DNA of 64,000 nt from Ferrimicrobium sp. Lineage in GTDB: Bacteria; Actinomycetota; Acidimicrobiia; Acidimicrobiales; Acidimicrobiaceae. The DNA is taken from positions 1-64,000 of the forward strand of contig JALCZJ010000001.1 in assembly GCA_022690815.1 (NCBI GenBank), given 5' to 3'. Below the pieces are notes generated by a model. That model worked only from the letters and a program-made list of their open reading frames with translations, was not told the DNA's origin and did no database searches. Of this stretch, positions 53,058 to 60,786 are shown one piece after another (position 1 is the first letter of the stretch; every line of letters begins with the position of its first letter). The translations under genes were made by a program, and so were the position numbers.

Positions 53058-53954
53058 ATGGAGCGCGAGCAAGACTTTGTCACTGTTGTACGCCCTGGGA
53101 TGCTCACGACCTTTCAAGATGCTGGACGACCAGGTTTCGCCCATCTTGGAGTACCTCGCTCCGGTGCCTTGGACCCCAAGAGCTACCATCTCGCAAACCG
53201 CCTGGTTGGCAACCAGGTGGGAGCCGCCGTTCTTGAAACCACCTTCGATGGCGTCTCACTCTCTTTTTCTTCGGGCGCCCTCGTTGCGGTGACCGGAGCT
53301 TTGGCTGACGTGAGTGTCAATGATCAAACGGTCAGCTGGAGCATGCCTGTGTACGTGCCGCCAGGGGGTCGCCTGAATGTTGGCACGGCAGCGGTCGGTT
53401 TGCGTAACTATGTCGCGGTAGCGGGTGGATTTCAAGTTACGCCGGTACTCTCCAGTCGCTCACGAGACCTGCTCTCTGGCCTTGGTCCACCTCCGTTGGT
53501 AGCCAATCAGTTGATTAAGATCGGCCCATGCCCACCGAGCATGCCGGCCGTCGACTTTGCACCCTACCTCCCTCTTGGCGACTACCTGAAAGTAGAGGTG
53601 CACCCTGGACCCCGTCGCGAATACCTGACAAGAGCGGCAGAGCACGCTCTCTTTGGCCAAACTTACCAGGTGCTACCGGAAAGTAATCGGATAGCTCTGC
53701 GCTTAAAGGGCAACCCAATCGATCGAGACTCGAACGAAGAGCTCGCTAGTGAGGCGGTGGTGTGGGGCGCGCTGGAGCTCTTACCAACTGGGGACATCGT
53801 GGTCTTTCTAGCTGACCATCCGACCACCGGGGGTTATCCGGTGATCGGTGTCGTCGACGAGGCCTCGGCGAGCCTCTGTGCTCAGCTTCGCTCCGGAGAC
53901 GAAGTCAATCTCGTGCGCGCGCGGTCATGGAGAACCCGAGAGGGCCAAATCTGA
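53058..53954 (+). CDS. pxpC: 5-oxoprolinase subunit C (KipA / allophanate hydrolase subunit 2 family)
   Basis: A 298-residue protein with VRPGMLTTFQDAGRPGFAHLG at its start, then AVAGGFQVTPVLSSRSRDLL and a late HPTTGGYPVIGVV. These are the conserved blocks of the KipA/PxpC carboxyltransferase-like fold. It lies 13 bp after pxpB, so the two are co-translated and probably form the working heterodimer that acts with PxpA. The set is complete and shows no lesion. Confidence 0.92.
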   Translation: MEREQDFVTVVRPGMLTTFQDAGRPGFAHLGVPRSGALDPKSYHLANRLVGNQVGAAVLETTFDGVSLSFSSGALVAVTGALADVSVNDQTVSWSMPVYVPPGGRLNVGTAAVGLRNYVAVAGGFQVTPVLSSRSRDLLSGLGPPPLVANQLIKIGPCPPSMPAVDFAPYLPLGDYLKVEVHPGPRREYLTRAAEHALFGQTYQVLPESNRIALRLKGNPIDRDSNEELASEAVVWGALELLPTGDIVVFLADHPTTGGYPVIGVVDEASASLCAQLRSGDEVNLVRARSWRTREGQI

Positions 53955-54072
53955 TTTGCGTTGGCCGGATCTCGCCGATTCGGGTTGGCCGACCAAGCCT
54001 ATGATAGGGCTGAGCCATTGAAGCTGGGTCGTTCACTGTTGCATGATGTGTTCGCTAACGACAACACGTGGC

Positions 54073-54299
54073 TCATTTCGTGAAGTACCAATCTTGGGCA
54101 TTCAGCTCCAGATATGGACTCTGCACGACGCCCTTAAGCTTGCTCGATATCATCGACAGCATGTACGGTGCCTTCGGTTGGTAGACAACGGGGAGTTGTA
54201 GGGCCGCGAAGTTCTGATAACTATCGAGAGCAGCCTGACCGTTAGCGCTGGAATGCGTGTCAGCGATCAGGGTATCCATAGAAATGCGGGAGTAAAGAC
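54073..54299 (-). pseudogene. C-terminal fragment of a peptide ABC transporter substrate-binding protein
   Basis: The minus-strand frame ending at 54073 reads PVVYQPKAPYMLSMISSKLK, VQSPYLELNAQDWYFTK at its end. That is the characteristic C-terminus of SBP_bac_5 (dipeptide/oligopeptide-binding) proteins, which are normally above 500 residues. The frame is open to about 54300 and then meets the 25-bp repeat. The remaining 400 or more residues and any permease genes are absent. It was probably truncated by an insertion or deletion. Confidence 0.65.
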
Positions 54300-54304
54300 C
54301 GCAT

Positions 54305-54329
54305 AGCTAAGCAGAGTTGTGTGTCCCAT
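54305..54329 (+). repeat. 25-bp repeat, inverted relative to the copy at 50699-50723
   Basis: It begins AGCTAAGCAGAGTTGTGTG and matches the reverse complement of 50699-50723 at 24 of 25 bases. It marks the point where the substrate-binding-protein fragment ends. The pair flanks about 3.6 kb including the pxpABC genes. The upstream ten bases also resemble the other copy with one gap. Confidence 0.75.
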
Positions 54330-54370
54330 CTGGTGAGGAGGTCCAATGGGGATATCACCTATCGCCGGTA

Positions 54371-54670
54371 CTAGATGGTCGCGGATTCGTCACTCGTAGC
54401 CCGCTTTTTTGTCGTGTGTGATCGTCCGTTGGTGCGAAGGTAGTTGATTAGGTGGCCCAGAAGTTGCTCTGCCGCCATAGACGAGGTAGTCGAGACTGGG
54501 GCATTTGCCTCCTGGTCCATCTGATTCAGGATCTTCTCGGCCCGACGTTTGGGTGCGTGAACTACCTTCGAGCGGTACGGTTCTTTGCCTGTAACTGGAT
54601 CTGTTCCGAGATAGACGCGAAGCCTCCAAACGTCTGGTTGACCCTTGTGAGGTGCGATACTGCCGCGCAT
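54371..54670 (-). pseudogene. N-terminal fragment of a tyrosine-family phage integrase
   Basis: A 99-residue frame begins MRGSI and reads RLRVYLGTDPVTGKEPYRSK, then PKRRAEKILNQMDQEA. That is the arm-binding domain of actinobacterial phage/ICE integrases. It then reaches the start of the core-binding domain at LINYLRTNGRSHTTKK. After that the frame shifts (GYE appears in the neighbouring frame) and ends. The catalytic domain with its R-H-R-Y residues is missing. It points away from tRNA-Lys and lies about 110 bp from it, as an integrase at an att site does. Confidence 0.75.
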
Positions 54671-54712
54671 CGGACAATTTTATTGCTTAGCTGGGGGTTC
54701 GCAAGTCTCGCC

Positions 54713-54754
54713 ATGTCACAACTCATGTCACATTAGCTTGCAACTCATGTCACA
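54713..54754. repeat. ATGTCACA repeats between integrase remnant and tRNA (probable att arm sites)
   Basis: ATGTCACA occurs three times (54713-54720, 54725-54732, 54747-54754), two of them inside a 14-bp direct repeat CAACTCATGTCACA (54719-54732 and 54741-54754). They lie between the integrase fragment and the tRNA 3' end. Short repeats there are typical integrase arm-binding sites. Confidence 0.6.
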
Positions 54755-54779
54755 AAGTCGATTATCCCTGGTCAAACGG

Positions 54780-54852
54780 TGGGCCGCCAGGGTCTCGAAC
54801 CCTGCACCTTGGGATTAAAAGTCCCCTGCTCTACCGGATGAGCTAGCGGCCC
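54780..54852 (-). tRNA. tRNA-Lys (anticodon UUU)
   Basis: A 73-base gene that folds as a full cloverleaf. The acceptor stem is GGGCCGC (5' end at 54852) with GCGGCCC. The D arm contains AGCTCATCCGGTAGAGC, the anticodon loop CTTTTAA gives UUU, and the T arm is CAGGGTTCGAGACCCTG. The discriminator is A and the CCA end is not encoded. An integrase remnant lies at its 3' side, so the tRNA 3' half was probably an attachment site. Confidence 0.95.
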
Positions 54853-54856
54853 GGCG

Positions 54857-54876
54857 GTGCCCGCTGGAGCGGGCAC
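54857..54876 (-). terminator. GC-rich hairpin between sodN and tRNA-Lys
   Basis: GTGCCCGC (54857-54864) and GCGGGCAC (54869-54876) form a perfect 8-bp stem with a 4-base loop. It lies just downstream of the sodN stop codon and upstream of the tRNA 5' end. There is no T-run. It may terminate or process the sodN message before the tRNA. Confidence 0.55.
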
Positions 54877-54890
54877 GGTCCCGGAAGATA

Positions 54891-55304
54891 CTACTTCTTG
54901 GTCTCCCAGAAAATGTCACTGATCTGCCCAATGCTGGCAAGAAGTTGATCAGCCACTGCGGTGTCATTGGTGCGCTTCACCTGGCTCGTCAGCTTCTTGG
55001 CATTCCAAAAGACCTCATGCAACTGCGGATACTTTTCGAGGTGGGCCGGCTGAAAGTACTGATACCAAAGGACGTCAAGATGACGATTGACCTCTGCGGC
55101 GCGCTCCTCTTTGATGAGCGTTGCCCGGTCGCGGAAGTATTGGTCATCAGACGCGTTATATTTCTCAACGATTGCCTTGATCGACTCGGCCTCAATCCTT
55201 GCTTGCGCTGGGTCGTAGACACCGCAGGGCAGATCGCAGTGCGCCGAGGCCTGTGCCGGGGCGCGTAGTGTATCTACCAACGTGAGCATTTTTGTGAGCA
55301 ACAT
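54891..55304 (-). CDS. sodN: Nickel superoxide dismutase (SodN)
   Basis: A 137-residue precursor. The nickel hook HCDLPCGVYDP begins at residue 22, so a 21-residue leader must be removed to free the His1 nitrogen that binds nickel, together with Cys2 and Cys6. The rest is the helical bundle typical of SodN (IKAIVEKYNASDDQYF; HLEKYPQLHEVFWNAKKLTSQ). It removes superoxide in the cytosol. The ATG at 55304 follows AAAGGACAACCT. The protease that cuts the leader is encoded divergently next door. Ni-SOD genes are usually regulated by Nur in actinobacteria; no operator was identified. Confidence 0.95.
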   Translation of the reverse strand: MLLTKMLTLVDTLRAPAQASAHCDLPCGVYDPAQARIEAESIKAIVEKYNASDDQYFRDRATLIKEERAAEVNRHLDVLWYQYFQPAHLEKYPQLHEVFWNAKKLTSQVKRTNDTAVADQLLASIGQISDIFWETKK

Positions 55305-55361
55305 AGGTTGTCCTTTCTCTTGTTATGCATGGACACCAGTATCTTACCAGGGGTGCGCCGC

Positions 55362-55778
55362 ATGAATCGGACCAGTGGCAGGTGCGACCCACGGGCTCGT
55401 CGGTCAAAAAGGCGGAATCGAGCTGTGCTGTCGTTAGCCACAATGGCGTTAGCCTCGACATTGTTTGCGATTAGCAGGTACGAGGTGAGCGGTCCATCGA
55501 TGGAACCTACGTTGTTGAACGGCGATCGGCTCTTGGTGGTGAAGTTTCCTTGGCCACCAATTGGCAAGATCATCATCGTTCGGGATGCACGTTCCAGCGA
55601 TGACATGGTCAAACGGTTACGATTTCGTCGCCGCGCAAAGGTCTGGGTGCAGGGAGACAACGATAAATACTCGACGGATAGTCGCCAGTTAGGTTGGCTC
55701 CCGCGTGATAGCGTGATCGGATGGGCCGTTTACCGATATTATCCTCCGGAGAGAGTGGGAAGCCTGCTGGGTGGGTAG
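55362..55778 (+). CDS. sodX: SodX: nickel-SOD maturation signal-peptidase-like protease
   Basis: A 138-residue S26-family protease. One hydrophobic segment (RAVLSLATMALASTLFAI) is followed by the serine box GPSMEPTLLNGDRLLV and the lysine in DDMVKRLRF, then QGDNDKYSTDSRQLGWLP. That is the minimal form found beside sodN, where it trims the SodN leader. ATG at 55362 follows AGGGG; upstream ATG codons exist but are poorly placed. Divergent with sodN, 57 bp apart. Confidence 0.9.
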   Translation: MNRTSGRCDPRARRSKRRNRAVLSLATMALASTLFAISRYEVSGPSMEPTLLNGDRLLVVKFPWPPIGKIIIVRDARSSDDMVKRLRFRRRAKVWVQGDNDKYSTDSRQLGWLPRDSVIGWAVYRYYPPERVGSLLGG

Positions 55779-55807
55779 AGTAAGCTGGTAGTGACAAAGG
55801 GGTGAGC

Positions 55808-56305
55808 ATGGTGGACCTCCGGGTTCAGATCAATGAGTGGCTTCAGGAGGCAGACGAGCTCGAATTGAGCGCGGCTCCCGTTGAGACCCTCCGGTCGATG
55901 CGTGAAGCAGGCCGCAGACTTGAAAACTCGGTGTCGTATGCACGACGAGTCCTCCAGGCGCGACTCGATATCGCGACTGAACTCCATACTGCGGGGACAG
56001 GTGCCATCGTTTCTGTGGTAACGCCGCATTCGGATCCTGCGCCTTTGGCCGAGCGCCATGTGGAGGTTGAGATCCCAGAGGACGATATGGTCAGCGCGGA
56101 GGCCTATTTGCGCCTGCTCGTTGGAGGTGATCGAACGCATTCGCTCGACCTTCTCGATGCATCTCAGCTTGTCAGCTATCAGGCACGTTTGCAAGAAGGT
56201 GAGCGAACGATTTCTGGGTTGCGAAGGCAGCTGCACCAGCGTCTAGACCTCCTTGGCAGCGAGCTTGTGAGGCGTTATCAACAGCATCCGGTCAGCGGCA
56301 CCTAG
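55808..56305 (+). CDS. RsiG-like anti-sigma homologue with c-di-GMP-binding motif
   Basis: A 165-residue helical protein. Helix 1 carries E39-x3-S43-x2-R46-x3-Q50-x3-D54, exactly the c-di-GMP-binding signature of the actinobacterial anti-sigma factor RsiG (older name AmfC-like). A second copy in the last helix has E132, S136, R139 and D147 but histidine 143 instead of glutamine. A variable middle part (about 60-110) is shorter in conserved residues. In Streptomyces RsiG holds sigma WhiG when bound to c-di-GMP; no WhiG gene is in view. ATG at 55808 is preceded by AAAGGGG. Confidence 0.7.
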   Translation: MVDLRVQINEWLQEADELELSAAPVETLRSMREAGRRLENSVSYARRVLQARLDIATELHTAGTGAIVSVVTPHSDPAPLAERHVEVEIPEDDMVSAEAYLRLLVGGDRTHSLDLLDASQLVSYQARLQEGERTISGLRRQLHQRLDLLGSELVRRYQQHPVSGT

Positions 56306-56391
56306 TCAGCCTCGCTGTTGTTTCGGAACAAGTGGCTTGGTCTGGCGGTTAGGCTAGCCATGATAGCTACTTGTGCCAGGGGTAAAGCATC

Positions 56392-57633
56392 TTGAGACTA
56401 GCAGTAATTAGCTACCACGCCTCTCCCGTGGCGGTGCCAGGGTCGGGAGTCAACGGTGGCATGAATGTTTACGTGAGGGCCCTTGCGACCCATCTTGCCC
56501 GCGCTGGTGTCGACTGTGACGTTTATTCGGCTAATGTCGGTACCGCTGATCAACAGTCATTCCGCCTCGAGTCTGGCCTCTGGCTGCACTCCTTGCCTGT
56601 TCGATCTGGCGAGGGCCAAGCTGCAGGGCCGGACTATCTGGGAATTCCCGAGTTTGCGGATCGTGTGATCGAACACATGCTTCGATCGTCAGTTCGTTAC
56701 GATGCCGTGCACGCGAACTACTGGCTCTCTGGAGTCGCTGCACATCGCGTCAAGCATGATCTCAACATTCCAATGATTACTACGTTTCACACGTTGGAAA
56801 AGGCCAAACGATCCGTTGGTGCATCGGTGGACGATCGATCGAGCCTACGTATTCACCAGGAGTCACGCATCTTGGGCTGCTCCGATGCGGTACTAGCATC
56901 TGGCCAGGATGAGGCGCGGTGGTTACTCGACATGTATCAGGCGCCTGAAGCCAAGATCGTCCATCTGCCACTTGGCATCGATCGCGCGTTTTTCTCACCT
57001 GGGTCATCTGGACCAGCGCGCGAAGCCATTGGTTTCAATGATGGTGTTCCGATTGTACTCTACGTTGGGCGCATTCAGTCATTAAAGGGTACTGCGCTCG
57101 CGGTGGAGACATTGGTTGCCATGCGTGCTCATCGCAATGCTCGGTTGCTGATCGTGGGTGGGCCGTCTGGTCACGATGGCGCGCAAGAGTTCGATCGCGT
57201 GCAAAGTCTGATTCATCGTTATCACCTTGAGGATTGGGTGACCGTGCTTGATCCGATGCCACATGAAATCCTCTCGACGTACTACCGGGCTGCTGATGTG
57301 GTGTTGGTGCCTTCGGTGAGCGAGTCTTTTGGGTTGGTTGCGCTCGAGGCGATGGGGTGTGGCACGCCGGTCGTTGCCACCGATGTCGGTGGACTCAGGA
57401 CAGTCGTAGATGACGGCAAGACCGGCATCTTGGTACAAGAACGTCGTGCCGGCGCATTTGCCGACGCCATTGAGCGGTTGCTATGCAACCCTGTGCAGTA
57501 TCGAGTGATGGCCAAGCGTGCTGCAACTCGGGCTGAGGAGTTTACCTGGGCTGCGAGTGCTGAGAGATTGACGGGCGTTGTCGAACGCGTCGTGCAACAA
57601 GGGGTGTTGGCCAGCTGCACGAGTTGTGCATAG
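56392..57633 (+). CDS. MshA-like family GT4 glycosyltransferase
   Basis: A 413-residue GT-B glycosyltransferase. The N-terminal donor/acceptor loop GSGVNGGMNVYVRALATHLA is the MshA-type signature, with later GRIQSLKGTALAVE and the donor-binding ESFGLVALEAMGCGTPVVAT. MshA joins N-acetylglucosamine to inositol-3-phosphate in the first step of mycothiol synthesis; sucrose-phosphate synthase-like relatives share the motif, so the call is probable. Start TTG at 56392 behind CAGGGGTAAAGCATC. The other msh genes are not in the window. Confidence 0.78.
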   Translation: MRLAVISYHASPVAVPGSGVNGGMNVYVRALATHLARAGVDCDVYSANVGTADQQSFRLESGLWLHSLPVRSGEGQAAGPDYLGIPEFADRVIEHMLRSSVRYDAVHANYWLSGVAAHRVKHDLNIPMITTFHTLEKAKRSVGASVDDRSSLRIHQESRILGCSDAVLASGQDEARWLLDMYQAPEAKIVHLPLGIDRAFFSPGSSGPAREAIGFNDGVPIVLYVGRIQSLKGTALAVETLVAMRAHRNARLLIVGGPSGHDGAQEFDRVQSLIHRYHLEDWVTVLDPMPHEILSTYYRAADVVLVPSVSESFGLVALEAMGCGTPVVATDVGGLRTVVDDGKTGILVQERRAGAFADAIERLLCNPVQYRVMAKRAATRAEEFTWAASAERLTGVVERVVQQGVLASCTSCA

Positions 57634-57716
57634 TTTGCAACTTCCCCGTACTGAGTAGCGCGACTACCCTTGGTCTTTAGTTGAGTTTCCTGGGATGAGA
57701 CAAGGAGGCAACAGCC

Positions 57717-58505
57717 GTGCACGATTTATTGGTGGTTGGCAGCGGAAACATGGGAGCTGCGTTAGCTATTGGCATGGGCATCGCTGGCGATGGTCTTGGA
57801 TCGATTGCCATCCTCGATCACACACTGAGCAAGGCACAGGCCGTCGCGTCGCGGGTTCCCCAAGGTATCGCCCTTACTGCACTTGAGGCTGCCGACGTCT
57901 ACCTCCTTGCCGTGAAGCCACACCACATCCGCGGAGTTTTGGAACAATTGCCGTCTGGCGCCAAGGTTATCTCGGTCGCTGCGGGCATTCGTCTCGATCA
58001 GTTGAACGCCTGGGCGCCTAAAGGGGCGCGAGTTGTGCGTGCGATGCCGAACACCGCGTGTGAAATCAGGGCGGGAGTGACCGCCATTTGTGCCCTAGAA
58101 GGTTCCGATGACCTGGTAATCCGCGCTAGCGAGTTGTTCGCGCTCGTCGGTGACGTGTTTGTAGTTGCTGAGCAACAATTCGATACGGTTGCTGCGTTGT
58201 CCGGGAGCGGACCCGCTTACGTCTTCTTGCTGTTAGAGGCCATGCAAGAGGCTGGCATTACGCTCGGTTTGCCTGCTGCACTGGCGCTCGACTTGTCGCG
58301 TGCCACGATTCGAGGTGCGGGACTCTTGGCGCAAACTCGGCAGGATGACCCGCGGGCGATGAGGCTTGCGGTCACCTCCCCGGGAGGGATGACTGCTGCA
58401 GCGATTGCGGTGTTTGAGGAGTTCGGATTGCGTCACCAGACGCTAGCGGCGGTGCGCGCAGCCACTGAGCAGGCGCGAGCACTCTCGGAGCGGGCTAAGG
58501 GATGA
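57717..58505 (+). CDS. proC: Pyrroline-5-carboxylate reductase
   Basis: A 262-residue NAD(P)H-dependent reductase, the last step of proline synthesis. The Rossmann motif VVGSGNMGAALA is at the start, then KPHHIRGVL, RAMPNTACEIRAGVTAI and the C-terminal GSGPAYVFLLLEAM of the dimer/decamer domain. A GTG start at 57717 follows a strong AAGGAGG. It precedes the haem genes by about 120 bp and is probably on a separate message. Confidence 0.93.
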   Translation: MHDLLVVGSGNMGAALAIGMGIAGDGLGSIAILDHTLSKAQAVASRVPQGIALTALEAADVYLLAVKPHHIRGVLEQLPSGAKVISVAAGIRLDQLNAWAPKGARVVRAMPNTACEIRAGVTAICALEGSDDLVIRASELFALVGDVFVVAEQQFDTVAALSGSGPAYVFLLLEAMQEAGITLGLPAALALDLSRATIRGAGLLAQTRQDDPRAMRLAVTSPGGMTAAAIAVFEEFGLRHQTLAAVRAATEQARALSERAKG

Positions 58506-58625
58506 CCGTTATGGGGTATCATTCGAACTCAGCTGAAGCTGATGCGCAGCTGGCGTTTCGGCTAGGGGTTGGTCGTGCGGTACACTTAAGACGTCAAAGG
58601 TTCTGTTTTGTAGCGGTGGTAATGC

Positions 58626-59876
58626 ATGTCTCTCATTCTCTTAAGTGTTAATGAGTCTGACCTTGGGTCGGACTTTGATCGTTTCGCTCTTACTCGGCCG
58701 CTTGAAGATGCATTGAGAGATGCACTGAGGGGTTTGATAGAGCGTGGGATAATCGAAGAGGCCCTGCTTCTCAGCACCTGTGCTCGGACGGAGCTCTACA
58801 TCATGGCGGGGCAGTTCCACTCCACAGTTGATGAGGTGGCGGATGTTTTTGCCCAGGTGCTGCAACTTCCGGTAGCGAGTGTGCAACCGGTCACTCGAGT
58901 TCTCTACGGCAAAGCCGCGATTCATCACCTCTTACGGGTGTCGGGTGGACTCGAGTCTGCGATCGTTGGCGAGAGCGAGATTCTCGCCCAAGTCAAGCAG
59001 TCGTTGCTTGCTGCCAGAGAGAGCATGACCGTCGTGGGTCCGCTCGGGCGCTATTTCGAGCGTGCGCTTGAAGTTGGCAAGCGGATACGTAACGAGACCA
59101 TGATTGGATCTGGGAATGTTTCGGTGACGTCAGCGGCGGCGCTACTGGCGATCTTGGAGGATGCCCCGCGACTGGAGAGCCCACGCGTTGGTGTGGTGGG
59201 CTCGGGCGCGATTGGTTCTGAAGTCGCCAGGGTGCTAGTTGACAAGGGAGCTTCAGTAACGATCATGTCATCGTCTCCTGAGCGCCGCGAACTTCTGGAG
59301 CGCCAACTTGTCGGGGTGAGCGTGGCGCCAACGAGCAACCTCTCTGATCAACTTGGCTCGCTCGACGCCCTCGTTATGGCGGGTTCAACCACTCCTTTGG
59401 TTCTCGATGCGACAGCATTAGAGGGGTTTGCGGGCTTGCGGATTATCGATCTCTGCCGTCCTCGGACGGTCGATCGAGTGACGGCAGAGGTGGCTGGCGT
59501 GACCCTTCTCGACCTTGACGATGTTAATCGGTTCGTCTCTGACCAGCTTGCCGAGCGCATGGAAGCCGTCAACTCCGTCGAGTTGATTATCGAGGCTGAG
59601 TTGGCGGCGTTCGCAGAGTTGGTGTGGATCGAAGACATGGGTCCGATACTGCGCAAGCTATACGAACAGGCTGAGCAGGTTCGAATGAGCGAGCTGACAC
59701 GTACGCTCAAACGGTTGAATTACGATGATCCCAAGGTGGCGGCTGAGTTGGAGTTGCTGACCCATCGGATTGTCAATAAGTTGCTTCACCAGCCAGCGGC
59801 ATCCCTTCGAGAGCATGCTGGGTCGGAGGGGTTTGCGGAGTATCTTGAGACGTTCAAGATGATCTTTCAACTTTGA
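58626..59876 (+). CDS. hemA: Glutamyl-tRNA reductase
   Basis: A 416-residue enzyme, first committed step of the C5 haem pathway. The active-site cysteine is in LSTCARTELYI. Most family members have Asn after that Cys (STCNR); here it is Ala. The NADPH-binding domain shows VGVVGSGAIGSEVA, GESEILAQVK is typical of the family, and the dimerisation domain closes with LLHQPAASLREHA. The ATG at 58626 has only a weak ribosome site (GGTGG). First gene of the haem operon. Confidence 0.95.
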   Translation: MSLILLSVNESDLGSDFDRFALTRPLEDALRDALRGLIERGIIEEALLLSTCARTELYIMAGQFHSTVDEVADVFAQVLQLPVASVQPVTRVLYGKAAIHHLLRVSGGLESAIVGESEILAQVKQSLLAARESMTVVGPLGRYFERALEVGKRIRNETMIGSGNVSVTSAAALLAILEDAPRLESPRVGVVGSGAIGSEVARVLVDKGASVTIMSSSPERRELLERQLVGVSVAPTSNLSDQLGSLDALVMAGSTTPLVLDATALEGFAGLRIIDLCRPRTVDRVTAEVAGVTLLDLDDVNRFVSDQLAERMEAVNSVELIIEAELAAFAELVWIEDMGPILRKLYEQAEQVRMSELTRTLKRLNYDDPKVAAELELLTHRIVNKLLHQPAASLREHAGSEGFAEYLETFKMIFQL

Positions 59877-59889
59877 TGGGCTGCGCCCG

Positions 59890-60783
59890 ATGACCAGTGC
59901 AATCAAGCTCGCCACTCGAGGCTCAGAGTTGGCGCTTTGGCAGGCCGAATGGGTAGCATCGCTCCTGTCGGCACCCACGGAGATCGTCGTTGTGGAGACC
60001 CAAGGCGACCGTGACCAACAGCGAAGTCTCACTGAGATCGGTGGGCAGGGTGTTTTCGTCAAGGAGATTCAGCACCGCGTGCTCGGCGGAAGGGCTTCGG
60101 TGGCAGTCCACTCGGCAAAGGATCTCCCGAGCGCGCCCGTCGAAGGGCTGGTGATCGGCGCCTGGTTACCACGTGCGAATCCACTTGATGCTATCGTCGG
60201 ATCTACCTTAAATAGCCTTGTTCCTGGAGCCCGTGTCGGGACGTCGTCGCTGCGACGAGCCGCGCAACTCCTTGCGCTTCGACCAGACGTTGTGATTACT
60301 TCACTGCGCGGCAATATTCGAACACGGCTGTCCAAAGGACAAGATCTCGACGCAATTTTTGTAGCAGCAGCAGCACTCGATCGGCTTGGTCTGCAACCTG
60401 ACGTCATGGAGACGCTCTCTCCAGAGGTCATGCTTCCACAGGTCGGTCAGGGGGCGATCGCCCTTGAGTGTAGGGCCGACGATGTCGCGACGATTGCGAT
60501 CCTTGATGTCCTCAATGACGCTCGCACCGAGCAAGCCGTCAAGGCCGAGCGAAGCTTTTTGCGGGCCTTTGGCACTGGCTGTAGCCTGCCAATTGGGGCT
60601 TTCTGTGAACACAGGGATGGCATGCTCGAGCTTCACGCCATGGTTGCCGCACCCGATGGAACTAGGGTACTGCGTGGCAGTCTCGCTGGTGAGGATCCGG
60701 CCTCGCTTGGAGCTACGCTTGCCGAGACCATGATCCAGCGTGGGGCGCTTGACCTGCTGACGGCCTCGGAAGGTACAAGGTAA
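59890..60783 (+). CDS. hemC: Porphobilinogen deaminase (hydroxymethylbilane synthase)
   Basis: A 297-residue enzyme that links four porphobilinogens into hydroxymethylbilane. The family start IKLATRGSELALWQAEWV, the DLPSAPVEGLVI stretch and RGNIRTRL are present. The cysteine that holds the dipyrromethane cofactor is in FGTGCSLPIGAF near residue 238. It follows hemA by 13 bp and is followed within four bases by the cobA/hemD fusion. Confidence 0.96.
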   Translation: MTSAIKLATRGSELALWQAEWVASLLSAPTEIVVVETQGDRDQQRSLTEIGGQGVFVKEIQHRVLGGRASVAVHSAKDLPSAPVEGLVIGAWLPRANPLDAIVGSTLNSLVPGARVGTSSLRRAAQLLALRPDVVITSLRGNIRTRLSKGQDLDAIFVAAAALDRLGLQPDVMETLSPEVMLPQVGQGAIALECRADDVATIAILDVLNDARTEQAVKAERSFLRAFGTGCSLPIGAFCEHRDGMLELHAMVAAPDGTRVLRGSLAGEDPASLGATLAETMIQRGALDLLTASEGTR

Positions 60784-60786
60784 GCG

